From Hygrophila difformis (lineage: Eukaryota; Streptophyta; Magnoliopsida; Lamiales; Acanthaceae), in NCBI GenBank assembly GCA_030278955.1, contig JAOANR010000011.1:43821417-43885416 (forward strand): 64,000 nt of DNA. Reading direction: 5' to 3'. Made by a program: the position numbers and the translations under genes. Position 1 is the stretch's first letter, and each line of letters opens with the position of its first letter. Positions 43,606-55,000 of the stretch are shown here, piece after piece. The notes beneath the pieces were generated by a model. It was given only the letters and a program-made list of their open reading frames with translations. It ran no database searches and was not told where the DNA came from.

Positions 43606-44072
43606 TTGTAGGAAACGTTTTAAATGTCGGTATCGGTGTCGATATCGGAATATAAATTTGTGGAAATTTTGAAGATATTTGAAATTTTGGGAAAATTTCG
43701 GAGATATTTGTAATTTTTTTAGATAACCACATCGAGTTCCCGAGAGGATGAAAATGAAGATATTACAAAAAATACGTCATCTCTGTTGCTATATAAACTA
43801 GCAATATGCTGAAAATACTCATTCTATTATATACTATTCTCATAATATTGTTGATATCATGAACCATATTGATTGAAAAGATTTTGACTTAAAATCGATG
43901 ACATAATCAACATGTGTTATTGAAGCATAAATTATTTTTTTTTTGTTTTTCAGGTTTTGAGAGAAATTTCGGAGGAAATTTTGCAAAAAAATATTATATG
44001 TGAAATTTCGCTTCGAGGTATCCCGAAAACTGAAATTTCGGGATTTCGGTCGAAATTTAAAACACTGGTGGT
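43606..44072. mobile_element. Possible decayed inverted-repeat element
   Basis: It starts CGTTTTAAATGTCGG and ends CGAAATTTAAAACACTGG, with many GAAATTTCGG words in both orientations inside. The ends are weakly inverted and the TSD is not clear. Confidence 0.35.
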
Positions 44073-44689
44073 AGGCCTTTAATGAGTTGTGCGTTGTGGT
44101 CTTGTGGATGGATATATAGCCAAATCTTGCATCCAATTAATTCACATTATTTCCTACTAGTTCTTTTCTACAGAGGTTATATCCAAATCTTGCATACAAT
44201 TAATTCACATTAACTCCTAGTTCTTTTCTACAGAGGTAAAACGGCTGCAGTTCGAGAGCTAGATTACATGCATGGCCTGTAAATGTCAGGTACATCATCA
44301 ACGAACTGCAGGGATACCAAATGTCTCATCAAATTGTGCTGTCGAAAAATTATGTTATAAAAGGAAAATTATATATGGATGTGATGTTATTAATTAGGCC
44401 AAGATGGTACACATGAATGGATCAGTAATAGTTCTGAATTCCATTCACGTTCCCATGCCATTCCCATTGCTACAAATTCATGCTGAGGAATAGCTTGCTC
44501 TCGCTCTAATAATATATATGCAGAATTTGGGTATATCGGTATCCGATCCGTCCCCAAGGCAAAGCTGATTAAACAAAGGCCTACAAGGCTACAACGTAAC
44601 TTAACTAATTGTTAACCCAAAAAATTAGGGTCCATTGTGTTTCAGCCCAATAACCAATAACCGGCCCAATTCATTATTTTATCCGAAGG

Positions 44690-45190
44690 GAGATGATCTT
44701 GGAGATACGGCATACAGAAGTATCCCTAGGATCGTTGATGAGGTAACATGAAAGGAAAGAAGATCGTGATGAGGTACCATGGAAGGAAAGAAAATCAGGA
44801 TGAGGTGCCATCCAAGGAAAGAAATCGCAACGAAGTACCACCAAAAAGAAGAAAATCACGGCGAAGCATTGGGGGAAGAGTTCATGGGCCTTGAGAAAAC
44901 CCTAGGTTCCCCATCCCTATATAAGTTGAATGTAGCACCAAAGCAAGACATCCGAATCCTTCTCAAGAAGTCGCATTTTATATTTTTACTTTCTTTACGG
45001 CTTTCTGCAATTCCTTTCTATTTCGTATTTCAATTCCTTTACAGCTTTCTTTCAATTCCTGTATTTTTCTTTTTGCAACTTTGTAAGTCCTTCAACATTC
45101 ATCAATCAAAGAGAGGTTTCGCTCATCCAAAAAATTTCACTGTTAACACTAATGTTAGTTTGGGACGACCTGTTATATCAAAAACCCTAT
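44690..45190 (+). mobile_element. LTR-like remnant with 30-base tandem repeats
   Basis: Four imperfect units of the type GATGAGGTACCATGGAAGGA run from about 44725 to 44870. They are followed by CCCTATATAAGTTG (TATA-like) and a T/C-rich leader, a layout typical of gypsy LTRs. No partner LTR is present, so the call is tentative. Confidence 0.4.
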
Positions 45191-45355
45191 ACCCTGAAAT
45201 ATGAAAAATAAAGACGACGTCGTCCCAGTAACAGTAGTGTGTTGGTTTGGAAAATCAGAAAATGAATGATGGAGAGGGCGGCCACGTCCCAATATTCGGA
45301 GTAGTATTTCTTACCAACTGAATCCTCACCGATAATTAACACTTTGAAAATCCCA

Positions 45356-45366
45356 AGTATAAATTG
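45356..45366 (+). promoter_or_regulatory. TATA box of the second dirigent gene
   Basis: AGTATAAATTG, conserved with the first dirigent gene including the flanking CCCAAG and GCCGA. Confidence 0.55.
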
Positions 45367-45456
45367 CCGATTAGGGATTACATTTCTAAGGCGTAATAAT
45401 TCGTAATAACCCAAGCAGAAGAAGACAACGACCAACAATTCATATTGGCAATCGAG

Positions 45457-45593
45457 GTATGTACACTACATGTGCTTGTAATTAATTAAAATAATTAATA
45501 CATTATTTACTTAGTAAAGCAAAATGGTTTGTTTGATTCAGTCCGATCCACCTTGGAATTAATAATCGAACTAAAACACATACATACATGCAG
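45457..45593 (+). other. Leader intron of the second dirigent gene
   Basis: Donor GAG|GTATGTAC at 45457 and acceptor ACATGCAG ending at 45593, three bases before the former ATG. It is homologous to the intron at 42267-42417. Confidence 0.7.
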
Positions 45594-45595
45594 AT

Positions 45596-46155
45596 ATGGA
45601 AACCCTTAATTTAGCACAATCATTATCCGCCTCATCACCATCTTCTTGCTCAACTTCATCATGCCCGGTTCGCTTTCAGAACCCGAGCCATGGGAGACGA
45701 TCCGTTTCTACAGTCATGATCTTTTCAGTGGCGAAAACCAAACTGTATATCCAGTTGCGCAGGCCAGCATAACCGATCAGATGCCATCCAAATTTGGACG
45801 TGTGTACGTGTTGGATAACCCGGCCACACATGACCCGGAAATTGAGTCCCAACAATTGGGGCGACTCCAGGGGACCGTTGTGTTTTCAGACTTTAAGGAG
45901 ATGGCCATGGACATATTATTGAACCTGGTTTTCACACACGGGAAGTACAACGGGAGCACGCTCAATATTTTTGGAAGGAACCCGGTGGTGAAGGAGGCGA
46001 GGGAGATCTCCATTGTGGGAGGCACCGGTGCTTTTAGGATGGCACGTGGCTACTTCGTTATAACGCCTTATGCTGTCCCGAAGCCTGGAGTCCATTATGT
46101 TTATGAGTTTAAGGCGTTTGTCTACCTTGCTCCTATGGACACTAAGGAGTACTAA
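45596..46155 (+). pseudogene. Second dirigent gene, frameshift in the signal peptide
   Basis: An inverted paralogue of 41729-42262 that shares promoter, leader intron and coding sequence. The ATG at 45596 starts METLN, but one A is missing in the CTTAAATTT of the other copy (about 45608), which throws the signal peptide out of frame. The mature region from 45661 (MPGSLSEPEPWETIRFY) is fully open to TAA at 46155, with all dirigent blocks: FYSHDLFSGEN, GTVVFSDFKEM, KYNGSTLNIFGRNP and GGTGAFRMARGY. Starting at 45661 would give a 164-residue protein without a signal peptide, unlikely to be secreted. It may be a recent pseudogene or a cytosolic variant. The C-terminus is longer (APMDTKEY) than in the other copy. 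Confidence 0.85.
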
Positions 46156-46261
46156 CGCATTTCATAATATATAATCATAGCAAGCAATTGAGTTATAATC
46201 AAAAAAAGAAAAAGGTAATTGAATAAAGTGAGATTGAATCAACAATAATACTTCCAAACTA

Positions 46262-46519
46262 CTCCCTCCGTCCCGTATAAGATGTTTTGTTTGACTTTTT
46301 GGCACTGTTCATTATTTAACATTAACTCAATTTTATTGCAAATATATATTTGGAAAAAATAGCCGAGTTTGGTCTTGTTAGATTCATATAATCATGTAGT
46401 TTTATAATATATATTTTACAGAATTTTCGTTGTACATATTTTGATATATTAATGGTTAAAAAAGTGCATTGGATTGTGTGCAGAAATCAAACAAGACATC
46501 TTAAATAGGACAGAGGGAG
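46262..46519. mobile_element. Stowaway MITE (TA TSD)
   Basis: Termini CTCCCTCCGTCCCGTA and the inverted TAGGACAGAGGGAG are flanked by TA on each side (46260-46261, 46520-46521). This is the signature of Stowaway (Tc1/mariner) MITEs. It lies about 100 bases after the second dirigent gene. Confidence 0.85.
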
Positions 46520-46521
46520 TA

Positions 46522-47245
46522 TATATCTGCTTAGTGTTTACCGAGTTTGGTCTCATCTGTTGGCATTTCGCAAGCACTACTCTATAGTCTATAGTCTTCA
46601 GTTCAATAATAATTGGAAGTGTTAGATCAATAAGTATATTTAATTTGTCCGAATAAAATTTCCTGTTTGGTGAAACGGTATGTCTAACTTGCATCATGTT
46701 GGTTCCTCAACAGTTTCGCTTGAAGTTCAGCTACAAGTAATTTTTCTGTCCTATACTCGTTGCTATGTACTACAAGTAGTGCTATGTACTACAAGTGTTG
46801 ATCAACATTAAGGACATTCTGTGTCTTGTGCTCGAATTAAAATAAAATAATTTCAGATTCTGGGCTTCAATTAAGCTCGACTCCCGTTATGTGCACAATT
46901 TTTTTTTCCACAAACACACAAAAAACTCATATACTAGAATTTGGATTAGGGCACACACTAAAATACTTACCCATTCTACCCTTTCAACTCATATACTAGA
47001 ATTTGGAGTCCGGGTCTTTATGTTTTGTAGTCCGGGTCTCTATTTCCTAATACACACATATCGAGGGAAAGAGGTTTACGTTTAGGGCACACAAAATTGG
47101 AAGAACATGAGAAGAAGAGGCCGAAGAGAAGAAAGCCAAATCTGTGAAAGAAAAATGCCGAGAACGCGCGGAGAAAGGACCCGTGGCAGCGGTCGTGGTG
47201 GCGGTCATAGACACAGACTGACACGATCGTTTTTTTATTATTAAT
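46522..47245. other. Intergenic sequence with a short direct repeat
   Basis: No gene seen. CTCATATACTAGAATTTGGA occurs at about 46927 and again near 46988. Confidence 0.5.
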
Positions 47246-47596
47246 GAACGGCCACTCTTGGCCGTTCGCTATAGCTGAGGAACGGCCAGGAGTGGCCGTT
47301 CGCTATAGCTGAGGAACGGCCACTCTTGGCCGTTCTGTTTGAGAAGAAAAAAAAAAAAATAAAATAACGGCCATTACTGGCCGTTCCTCTTTGGAGTGGA
47401 TCGGCCAGCACTAGCCGGGGTCATAAAGAGATGGCCGGCCAGTGCTGGCCGGGGAGATAAAGAGGCGGCTGGCCAACACTGGCCGGGGAGATAAAGAGAC
47501 GGCCGGCCAGTGCTGGCCGATCCGCTCCAAAGAGGAACGGCCAGTAATGGCCGTTCTTTCTTTCTTTCTTTTTTTTTTTTTTTAACTTCTCAAACT
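47246..47596. repeat. GGCC-palindrome array inside an inverted repeat
   Basis: Three 34-base units of the GAACGGCCACTCTTGGCCGTTC type start at about 47246, 47280 and 47314. They are followed by an inverted repeat (arms about 47339-47411 and 47510-47595) whose centre has three to four units with CCGGCCAGTGCTGGCCGG cores separated by GGAGATAAAGAG-type spacers. Almost every unit is itself a small hairpin. The block is GC-rich against AT-rich flanks. Confidence 0.85.
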
Positions 47597-48110
47597 CGGC
47601 GCGCAACACAACTAATCTGCAATATTGCTCATGTAAAAAAAACTTACCGGTTCTATGAGTTGGTATTCGTGTTCTTCCACCACATGTTCATCTCGGTATT
47701 GCTCATTGTTCATGGGTTCATCTCGGTATTGCTCATTGTTCATGTCTATGGAGTATGAGTATATGAATATAAAAATGCGTAAGAAAATTAGGGTTTTGGG
47801 TTTAGGGTTTTGCGTTTTGTTTTATTTGAACGAGGAAGAAAGGAAGAGAGGGATTATTTCAACGAGGAAGAAAGGAATAGAGGGAGGGAAGAAAAAAGAA
47901 TTTGTAAATTGTGTGCCCCAATCCTTAAGAGAGTGCCCCAGTCCCCATTTTTTAACTAAGGGTATATGTGATATTTTATCAAAAGTGTGTGTGCCCCTAA
48001 CCAATCTTGTGGGTATATAACCGAGGCCATTAAACTCTGAGCAAATCAAAAGGAACAATTAAAGGTCTGAAAAATGGATGGTGGGAACTAATGTCACATA
48101 AATGCAAAAT
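47597..48110. other. Intergenic sequence with short tandem duplications
   Basis: TTCATCTCGGTATTGCTCAT occurs twice in tandem near 47687-47741, and AACGAGGAAGAAAGGAA twice near 47830-47880. No convincing gene. Confidence 0.5.
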
Positions 48111-48735
48111 AAACACCATTGGTCCCATAAGTTTTTTCAATTTTAATTTCAGTCCCATATTAATTTCATTAACACAATCAATCCATTATTTTTGCTAATT
48201 TTTGCATAATCCATCCCAAACCCCTTAATGACGCATTTCTGCTGGCGCCACGTAAGTTTGCTTAATCTGGAACCATTGGTCCCATAAGTTGCTTAATCCA
48301 GCGCCATTGGTCCCATAAGTTTGCTTAATCCGGTGCCACGTCAGCAGAAATGCGTCATAAGGGGTTTGGGATGGATTACACAAAAATTAGCAAAAATAAT
48401 GGATTGATTGTATTAATGAAATTAATATGGGACTGAAATCAAAATTGGGGAAACTTATGGGAGGTCCGGTTTCGGTGCAGGCCGGCTGTAGGTACTGGCA
48501 CATTCAAAAGTGATGGGTACGCGTATATGAAGTGATATGTGAGTATAAAAAGTTATGGATTGAGGTTATGAACCAAAAACTAATTAAAAAAATAAACTAT
48601 CATCTACACATCACTTTATAAGGCTTACACATCACTTTACAAAGGCTTACACATTATTTTTGGCCCTGCCTGCACCTGCTGGCAATAACATTGCCAGCAC
48701 CAAAACCGGACTGACTTATGGGACCAATGGTGTTT
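48111..48735. mobile_element. Hairpin MITE interrupted by a second MITE
   Basis: The left end AAACACCATTGGTCCCATAA is mirrored at the right by TTATGGGACCAATGGTGTTT. The arms continue inward (AATCCATCCCAAACCCCTTA against TAAGGGGTTTGGGATGGATT) around a loop near 48290. The right arm is split by the element at 48463-48713. Confidence 0.8.
48463..48713. mobile_element. Nested MITE with GGTCCGGTTT termini (9-10 bp TSD)
   Basis: The ends GGTCCGGTTTCGGTGC and GCACCAAAACCGGAC are inverted. ACTTATGGGA lies on both sides (48453-48462 and 48714-48723). A 9-10 bp TSD points to a Mutator-like non-autonomous element. Confidence 0.75.
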
Positions 48736-48778
48736 TTTTTCTCCTCACATAAATACAAAGAGGTAATAACAAAAATAT

Positions 48779-49720
48779 GCCACCAGAAGGAATCATTTCC
48801 ACTTTTGGGCCACGATATTTTGATTTAGGCAAATAGGGCATTACAAGGATTTCGGGCCTGAATTTAGGTCATTGGGTTGGAATTCGAGCCGCGATGGCTT
48901 AAAAGTGGAAATGACTCCTTCTGGTGGCCTATTTTAGTTTTTCTGAATTATTTTTATTTTATGTAATTAAAATAAATAATACTCATTCCGTGCCATTATT
49001 TATGTCCTATTTTCTTTTTTTTCTTGTTCCAATATTTTTATTTTATTTCTAGTTTAAAAATAATTAAATATTAATTGTCAAACATACCCATCATATAGCA
49101 TTAATAAATAAATATATTAAACTTTCACTCATTACCATTAATATTACAATCCGACCTACAATCACATATTAGTAAATCACATATAAATAAATAAATTAAA
49201 ATTATAAACTCATTTCAATCATATTATATAAATTCTTAAGTTACCTTTTATATAATGTGATTGTAATAAAAGTTAACTTAAGAATTAATATAATGTGATT
49301 GAAATGAGTTTATAATTTTAATTTATTTATTTATATGTGATTTACTAATATGTGGTTGTAGGATGGATTGAAATTATTAATGGTAGTAGATTTGAAAGTT
49401 TAATTAATATATTTATTTATTAATATGATATAATGGGTAAATTTGACAATTAATATTTAATTATTTTTTAAAATAAAAATGAAATGAAAATGTTGGAACA
49501 AGAAAAAAGTAGGACATAAGTAATGACACTGAATAAGTATTATTTATTTTAATTACATAAATAAAAAATTTATTGAAAAAAACCAAAATAGACTACTAGA
49601 AGGAGTCATTTCCACTTTTAAGTCATTTCCACTTTTAAGCTATCTCAGTCCGAACCCAATTGCCTAAATTCAGGCCCGAAATCCTTTTTATTTCTCTAAA
49701 TCAAAATATGTTAGTCCAAA
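48779..49720. mobile_element. Very long hairpin element with nested Stowaway-like centre
   Basis: Inverted arms of roughly 470 bases meet near 49250. The outer parts share CAGAAGGAATCATTTCCACT-type sequence and the inner parts TTGTTCCAATATTTTTATTT-type sequence with their reverse complements. Within it, TACTCATTCCGTGCC (about 48979) and the inverse of TACTTATTCAGTGTC (about 49540) look like Stowaway-type ends. The outer left arm (48779-48930) is also a hairpin by itself. Confidence 0.7.
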
Positions 49721-50165
49721 AAATGAAAATGACCTGTCCCAACCGGAGGTCCAGAATATTAGTACGCCACTCAGAAAAATATTACTGTTGTTATTCCTGT
49801 ATTATTCCGATCGAGAATCTCACATTGAGATAATCTTAGACCATACTTAAAGTCGAGAATCTTATTATATTGGGAGAATCTTAGTATGATTAGTATCTAT
49901 TCTTATCTATGCGTGGATTTCCCTTAGACAGCAGTGGGAATTAACTAGCAGCTCGACAATCTAGCTATTAGTTTGTGCAATGCTCACGGTGGGTCCTTAC
50001 TGCTATACCTTTAAAATCATAATCGACAGGGTTTAATTACTGGATTGACAAGGTAAAGCTTGTTAAGTTAATTATATAAACCTGTATGTATATGATTACG
50101 TACATAATGAATGGCAAGGCCAAGTACGGACGGACCCACCTCTTTTATGAAAAAAAAAAAGAAGA
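49721..50165. other. Intergenic sequence, nothing recognised
   Basis: No gene or clear repeat boundary. GAATCTTA-type words recur near 49830-49890. Confidence 0.5.
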
Positions 50166-50173
50166 CTCAAAAC

Positions 50174-50565
50174 TAGGGTTGTAAAAGAATCAAATATTTT
50201 TGGTTCGATTTGTGATTCGATTCGAAATTATTCGGAATTTTGATATTCGATTAATATTTGATTCGATTCGATATTCGATTTTATATTAAAATTATATATA
50301 AATTTATTTTGTTAAATAATTTAAAATTTTAATTTTAGTGACTATATTTACTAGTTAATATAACTATATTTATATATAATATTAAAATATTAAATTTGAT
50401 CTATAAATCAAATTAAATATTTAAGTTTAATAATTAAAATTAATTTTATTAATTATTAAATTACCTTATAGAATAATTCGATTCGATTCGATAATATTCG
50501 AAAAGTTTATCAAATCAAAGCGAATACTGTGGTATTCGGTTCGATTCGGTTCGTTTACAACCCTA
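50174..50565. mobile_element. hAT-type MITE (8-bp TSD CTCAAAAC)
   Basis: Termini TAGGGTTGTAAA and TTTACAACCCTA are flanked by CTCAAAAC on both sides (50166-50173 and 50566-50573). GATTCGATTCG repeats occur in both arms. It lies about 75 bases beyond the stop codon of the reticulon-like gene. Confidence 0.85.
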
Positions 50566-50639
50566 CTCAAAACACATTATTACATACGCAGCCAGGTATC
50601 TATCTACTGGGGCATCATTTAATTTTTCATTTTACCCCA

Positions 50640-51587
50640 CTATTCCATCTTCTTCTCTTTAATTTCTTCCCCTTGTTTCCCTGCAATCTTATTCTTCGCC
50701 TTCTGCCACTTCTCCACACCCATCCAATACACCCCTTCTGCTTTCTTCTTCAAATTATTTCCCACCTTTCTTATCTTCTCCTCATTCTTGGCATATGTTA
50801 TGGGTACCGTCATCACTCCAACCACCCCTACAAAATTTCAAATTTGAAGCAAAACCCACCATATAAAAATGCACTAATAATAATTCAAACAAATAAACAA
50901 AAGGGCATAACTTCATTACCCAGGTAGCAAATTGTAGGAAAATCCAAGTGCCTTGCAACCTCCGAAATCACGAGCAATCCAACGACGACCCCAACGAAGA
51001 CATACCATTCTCTTTCGACGCTAATATGGAACATCAGGCGGACACTGTCCTCCGCGCACCGGTGAACCGATTTCGCAGTCTTCACGGCAGTTTCCTCGCT
51101 GATTTCGAGCTCCGAAAGGTCGGGAGATTCCCTGCAATCATTATGAGAATTATGATTCGTGTAGTAATGAATAAATCACCAGTAATTACACTAATTAGGG
51201 AAATTGAGTTTATAAAATATTATATGTACTTTTTCAAGAGGCGGTGAAGGGACCCCCAAAAGAAGAGGCAGGCACAAACCGCCATGGCCGCCCACGACAG
51301 CAGAGTGATGAAATTGTACTGGTAGATGTCCATGAGTATCCACGTGGCGGTGGCTCCGGCCAGGATGAGAACGTTGAGAGTTTTCCTTCTCCACATGATT
51401 ATATCCCAAATTAGATCGGGCGCTGTAAAGGGATTAAGAGATGATTAAGAAGGGGTTCTTTTTTAGGGTTTTTAGATTTCTGTAGAGATAGATGAATCGA
51501 GCGAGAGACAGTTAATTAGATAGTACCTGGGTTGCTGTGGTGGTGGAGCTCGACTTCCGGCGAGGAATCGGATGTACTATCAGACAT
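50640..51587 (-). CDS. Reticulon-like protein, RTNLB type (217 aa, four exons)
   Basis: Reticulons are ER membrane proteins that bend tubules. Exons on the minus strand are 51587-51527, 51422-51230, 51131-50920 and 50827-50640. All introns have GT/AG ends and the joined length is 654 nt, exactly 217 codons plus stop. The protein starts MSDSTSDSSPEVELHHH, then enters the reticulon homology domain with DLIWDIIMWRRKTLNVL, a first long hydrophobic hairpin (LILAGATATWILMDIY ... AAMAVCACLFFWGSL), a hydrophilic loop (SPDLSELEISEE), a second hydrophobic segment (YVFVGVVVGLLVISEVA) and a Lys-rich C-terminus. The short N-terminus fits the small plant RTNLB subgroup. The frame is intact, so it is probably functional. 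Confidence 0.9.
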
Positions 51588-51833
51588 GGTTTTTACTTGG
51601 GCAATTTGCAATTGATTGGATGCTGTCTGGAACTGGAACTGAACTATAGAAGCTGTATAGAGGAGGCGGCCAATATTATGGTGGAGATGGTGATGAATGA
51701 TGATAAGGGGGGGAGGAAGTGAGGAGAGGTTGGATGAAGAAGAAGATGGGCAAGGCAGCTTCGGGAAGCAGTACACGTAATGGGGGTAAGGAGCCACGTG
51801 GAAGGCATGCAAGCTATATCTAATGGAGATTGA
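51588..51833. promoter_or_regulatory. 5' flank of the reticulon-like gene
   Basis: It contains the presumed leader and promoter, with a GA-rich stretch (TC-rich on the gene strand) near 51700-51750. The truncated copia element ends at about 51834, so only about 250 bases separate the ATG from transposon sequence. Confidence 0.4.
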
Positions 51834-52050
51834 CTTTTCTCATACTCGTTTAAATAAGCAAACAAATCAAATATAATAACTTCCACTAATCCACACTTAA
51901 AATAATGCCTGAGCTGGTGGACTTATTCTGGACTCCAAAGACTACACTACCGGCGGAATGATAGCAACAGAAAAAATTTGACACAGTTTATTTACTAAAG
52001 ATAGTTCAACTATCAATGGCACTAGACAGGGTTTGAATCACATTTCAACA
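51834..52050 (-). repeat. Truncated 3' LTR of the copia element
   Basis: Matches 56227-56444 but breaks off at TTTCTCATACTCG, and a stretch present in the 5' LTR between CATACTC and GTTTAAATAAGC is also missing. Without the true end the TSD cannot be read. Confidence 0.75.
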
Positions 52051-55000
52051 CCTTCCCTTGATTCAAACTCACGCATTCCAATCTTCTCCAAGAAGAACTG
52101 ATGCTTTGCTTGATTTAGAGCCTTTGTGAACAAATCCGCATCCTCATCATTTGTTCCACAGAACTTCAGAACAATCTTCTCTTCAGACACTTGCCTCCTA
52201 ATGTAATGATGTTGCACCTCAATGTGTTTTGTTCTGGCATGGAAAGCTGGATTCTTGGTCATTAAAATTGCTGATTTGTTATCACACCACAACTCAGTAG
52301 CTCCTTCCTATGTGCAACATAGATCACTCAATAATTGTCTTAGCCAAATTGCTTGTTTTGCCGCTGATCCCGCCGTCACATATTCAGCTTCAGAAGAAGA
52401 TAATGCCACTGTCTCTTGCTTCTTTGAGCTCCATGTAACTGCACCTGAGCCAAAACTGAACACTGAGCCAGAGGTGCTTTTTCTATCGTCAATACACCCT
52501 GCCCAATCACTATCTGTATAACCACATAATCTGAAATCCTCAACACTTTCATACCAGATTCCATAGTTGGTTGTGCCAGCAACGTATTTGAGTATTCTCT
52601 TTGCAGCTCCAAGATGTTGCTTGGTTGGGTTTTTCATGTACCTTGACACTACACTCACGCTGTAAGCAATGTCTGGACGTGCGTGTGTGAGATAATTCAA
52701 GCCTCCTACCAAGCTTCTAAACACTTTCCCGTCAGCCTTCTCTGTGCCATCTTCAAGCTGCAACTTTTCATTGGTGTTCATCGGTATTTTAGCAATATCA
52801 CAACTTTCCATGTGAAACTTCTTTAGCAAATCTTTTGCATACTTTCTTTGACAGAAAAATACCACTCTTTCTTTGTCTCACCTCCAAACCAAGAAAGTAC
52901 TTTAAACTTCCCAAATCTGTCATCTCAAACTCCTTCATCATGGAGTTCTTGAATTCATCCAGTAAAGCCTTTGAAGAGCTAAAGTAGATAATGTCATCAA
53001 CATAAAGACATACTACAATAAACTCGCATACACCTTGCTTCTTCACATACATAGTTGGCTCATTCTCACTTCTTTCAAACTGATTTTTAAGGAATAATGC
53101 ATCAATCTTGCTATACCAAGCTCGGGGAGCTTGTTTCAAACCATATAGAGCCTTTTTTAACTTGTAGACTTTGCTTTCCTCTCCTTCCTTTACAAAGCCT
53201 TGTGGTTGCTCAACGAACACCTCTTCCTGCAATTCTCCATTAAGAAATGCTGACTTCACATCAAGTTGAAACACTTCCAGCTTCATTTGTGCGGCCAAAG
53301 CAAGTACTACTCTCACTGTTTCAAACCTTGCAACAGGTGAGAATGTTTCTTCGAAATCAATCCCTTTTCATTGAGCATAACCTTTTGCTACAAGTCGAGC
53401 CTTGTGCTTATGAATACTTCCATCGCTGTTATATTTGGTTCTAAAAACCCATTTCAAGCCAATCACATTCTTCCCTTGAGGAAGATCTAGCAACTCCCAA
53501 GTCTCATTCTTTTGAATAGACCTTATCTCATTTTCCATTGCAACTTGCCACTCAGCTTCATTCACTGCCTCTTCAAAGTTTGATGGATCTGAAACCATCA
53601 AAGCAAAAGCACATTTTTCATAAATTTCAGCCAAGGATTTTACCCTTCTTGGAATCGAGTCACTTGAAGAGATTGATGGAGCTGGTGGACTTGAAATTGA
53701 GGAGCTGTCATGGTTTGATGGAGTTGATGGATGACTTGCTGAGTTTTGATTATAATCTGGAGCTTCCATTGAGCAATAAAAAGGAATTGTTTTCACAATG
53801 CCTTCACTATTCATCTGCTCCCAACTCCATTCTAAACCTTCATCAAACACTACATTTCTACTAACAATAATCTTGCCAGTAAGAGGATTATATAGCCGAT
53901 ACGCTTTGGACTCAGTGGCATAGCCAATAAATACACACTTAACAGTTTGTCATCAAGCTTAGTTCTTAAATCAACCAAAGCATAGGCTATACAACTGAAA
54001 ACTCTTAAGTGACTTACAGATGGTTTCGTCCCTCTCCAAGCTTCAAACGGTGTCCGATTCATGACAGCAACTGTTGGAGAAATGTTGAGGATGTATACCG
54101 CTGTTGCTACTGCTTCGCACCAAAACTTATTCGACATTCCTTTTGCTTTTAACATACTTCTTGCCATCTCCACTACAGTTCTATTTTTTCGCTCCGCAAC
54201 CCCATTTTGTTGTGGCGTATAGGGTGCTGTCAACTCTCTCCTTATGCCTTCTTCTTCACAGAATGAAATAAATTCTTGTGAAAGAAACTCCCCACCTCGA
54301 TCTGTTCTTAGAACTTTCACAGATTTTCCGCTTTGTTTCTCCACCATTGCTTAATTTCTTGAAATTCTTGAAAGCATCAGACTTAGCTTTCAAGAAATAT
54401 ACCCAGCTCATCCTACTGTAATCATCCGTGATGAGCATAAAGAGCTTGCTTCTGCCGAGTGACTCGGTCGGCATTGGCCCACATAAATCAGCTTGTAAAA
54501 GTTCAAGACAATCACTTGCTCGCCAAGCTTTTCCTCTTGGAAATGATTCCTTGAATTGCTTTCCATACAAGCATCCTTCACACAGCTCAAGCTCACCAAT
54601 CTTTGGCAAGCCATGAACCATGCCTTTTTTGTTTAGCAACCTCAACCCATGCACATTCAAGTGACCATAACGTAGGTGCCACTGCTTTGTATCATCATCT
54701 CCAAACAATCAATGCCCTGCTCAAAATTCTAGACACATCTAATGCAAACATTCTATTTTTGCCCACGTTAACTTTCATCATAATTTCCTTGGATTGTTTG
54801 TCACAAATCAAGCACGAATCATTGTCAAATATCAAGGAATAACCACACTCCATTAACTGACCCACACTTAGCAAATTATGAGCCAATTTTGGTATATATT
54901 GCACATCAGACAAGAGTTTAGTGTTACCCTGTTCAGTCTTGATTGCAACAGTAGCTTTTCCTTCTACATCCAAGTGCTTCCCATTACCAAGTCTGACTTT

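Noticed and set aside
50529..50927. 132-residue plus-strand frame
   Set aside because: It is the complement of a MITE end, reticulon exon 4 and an intron. The minus-strand reticulon model explains the region fully.
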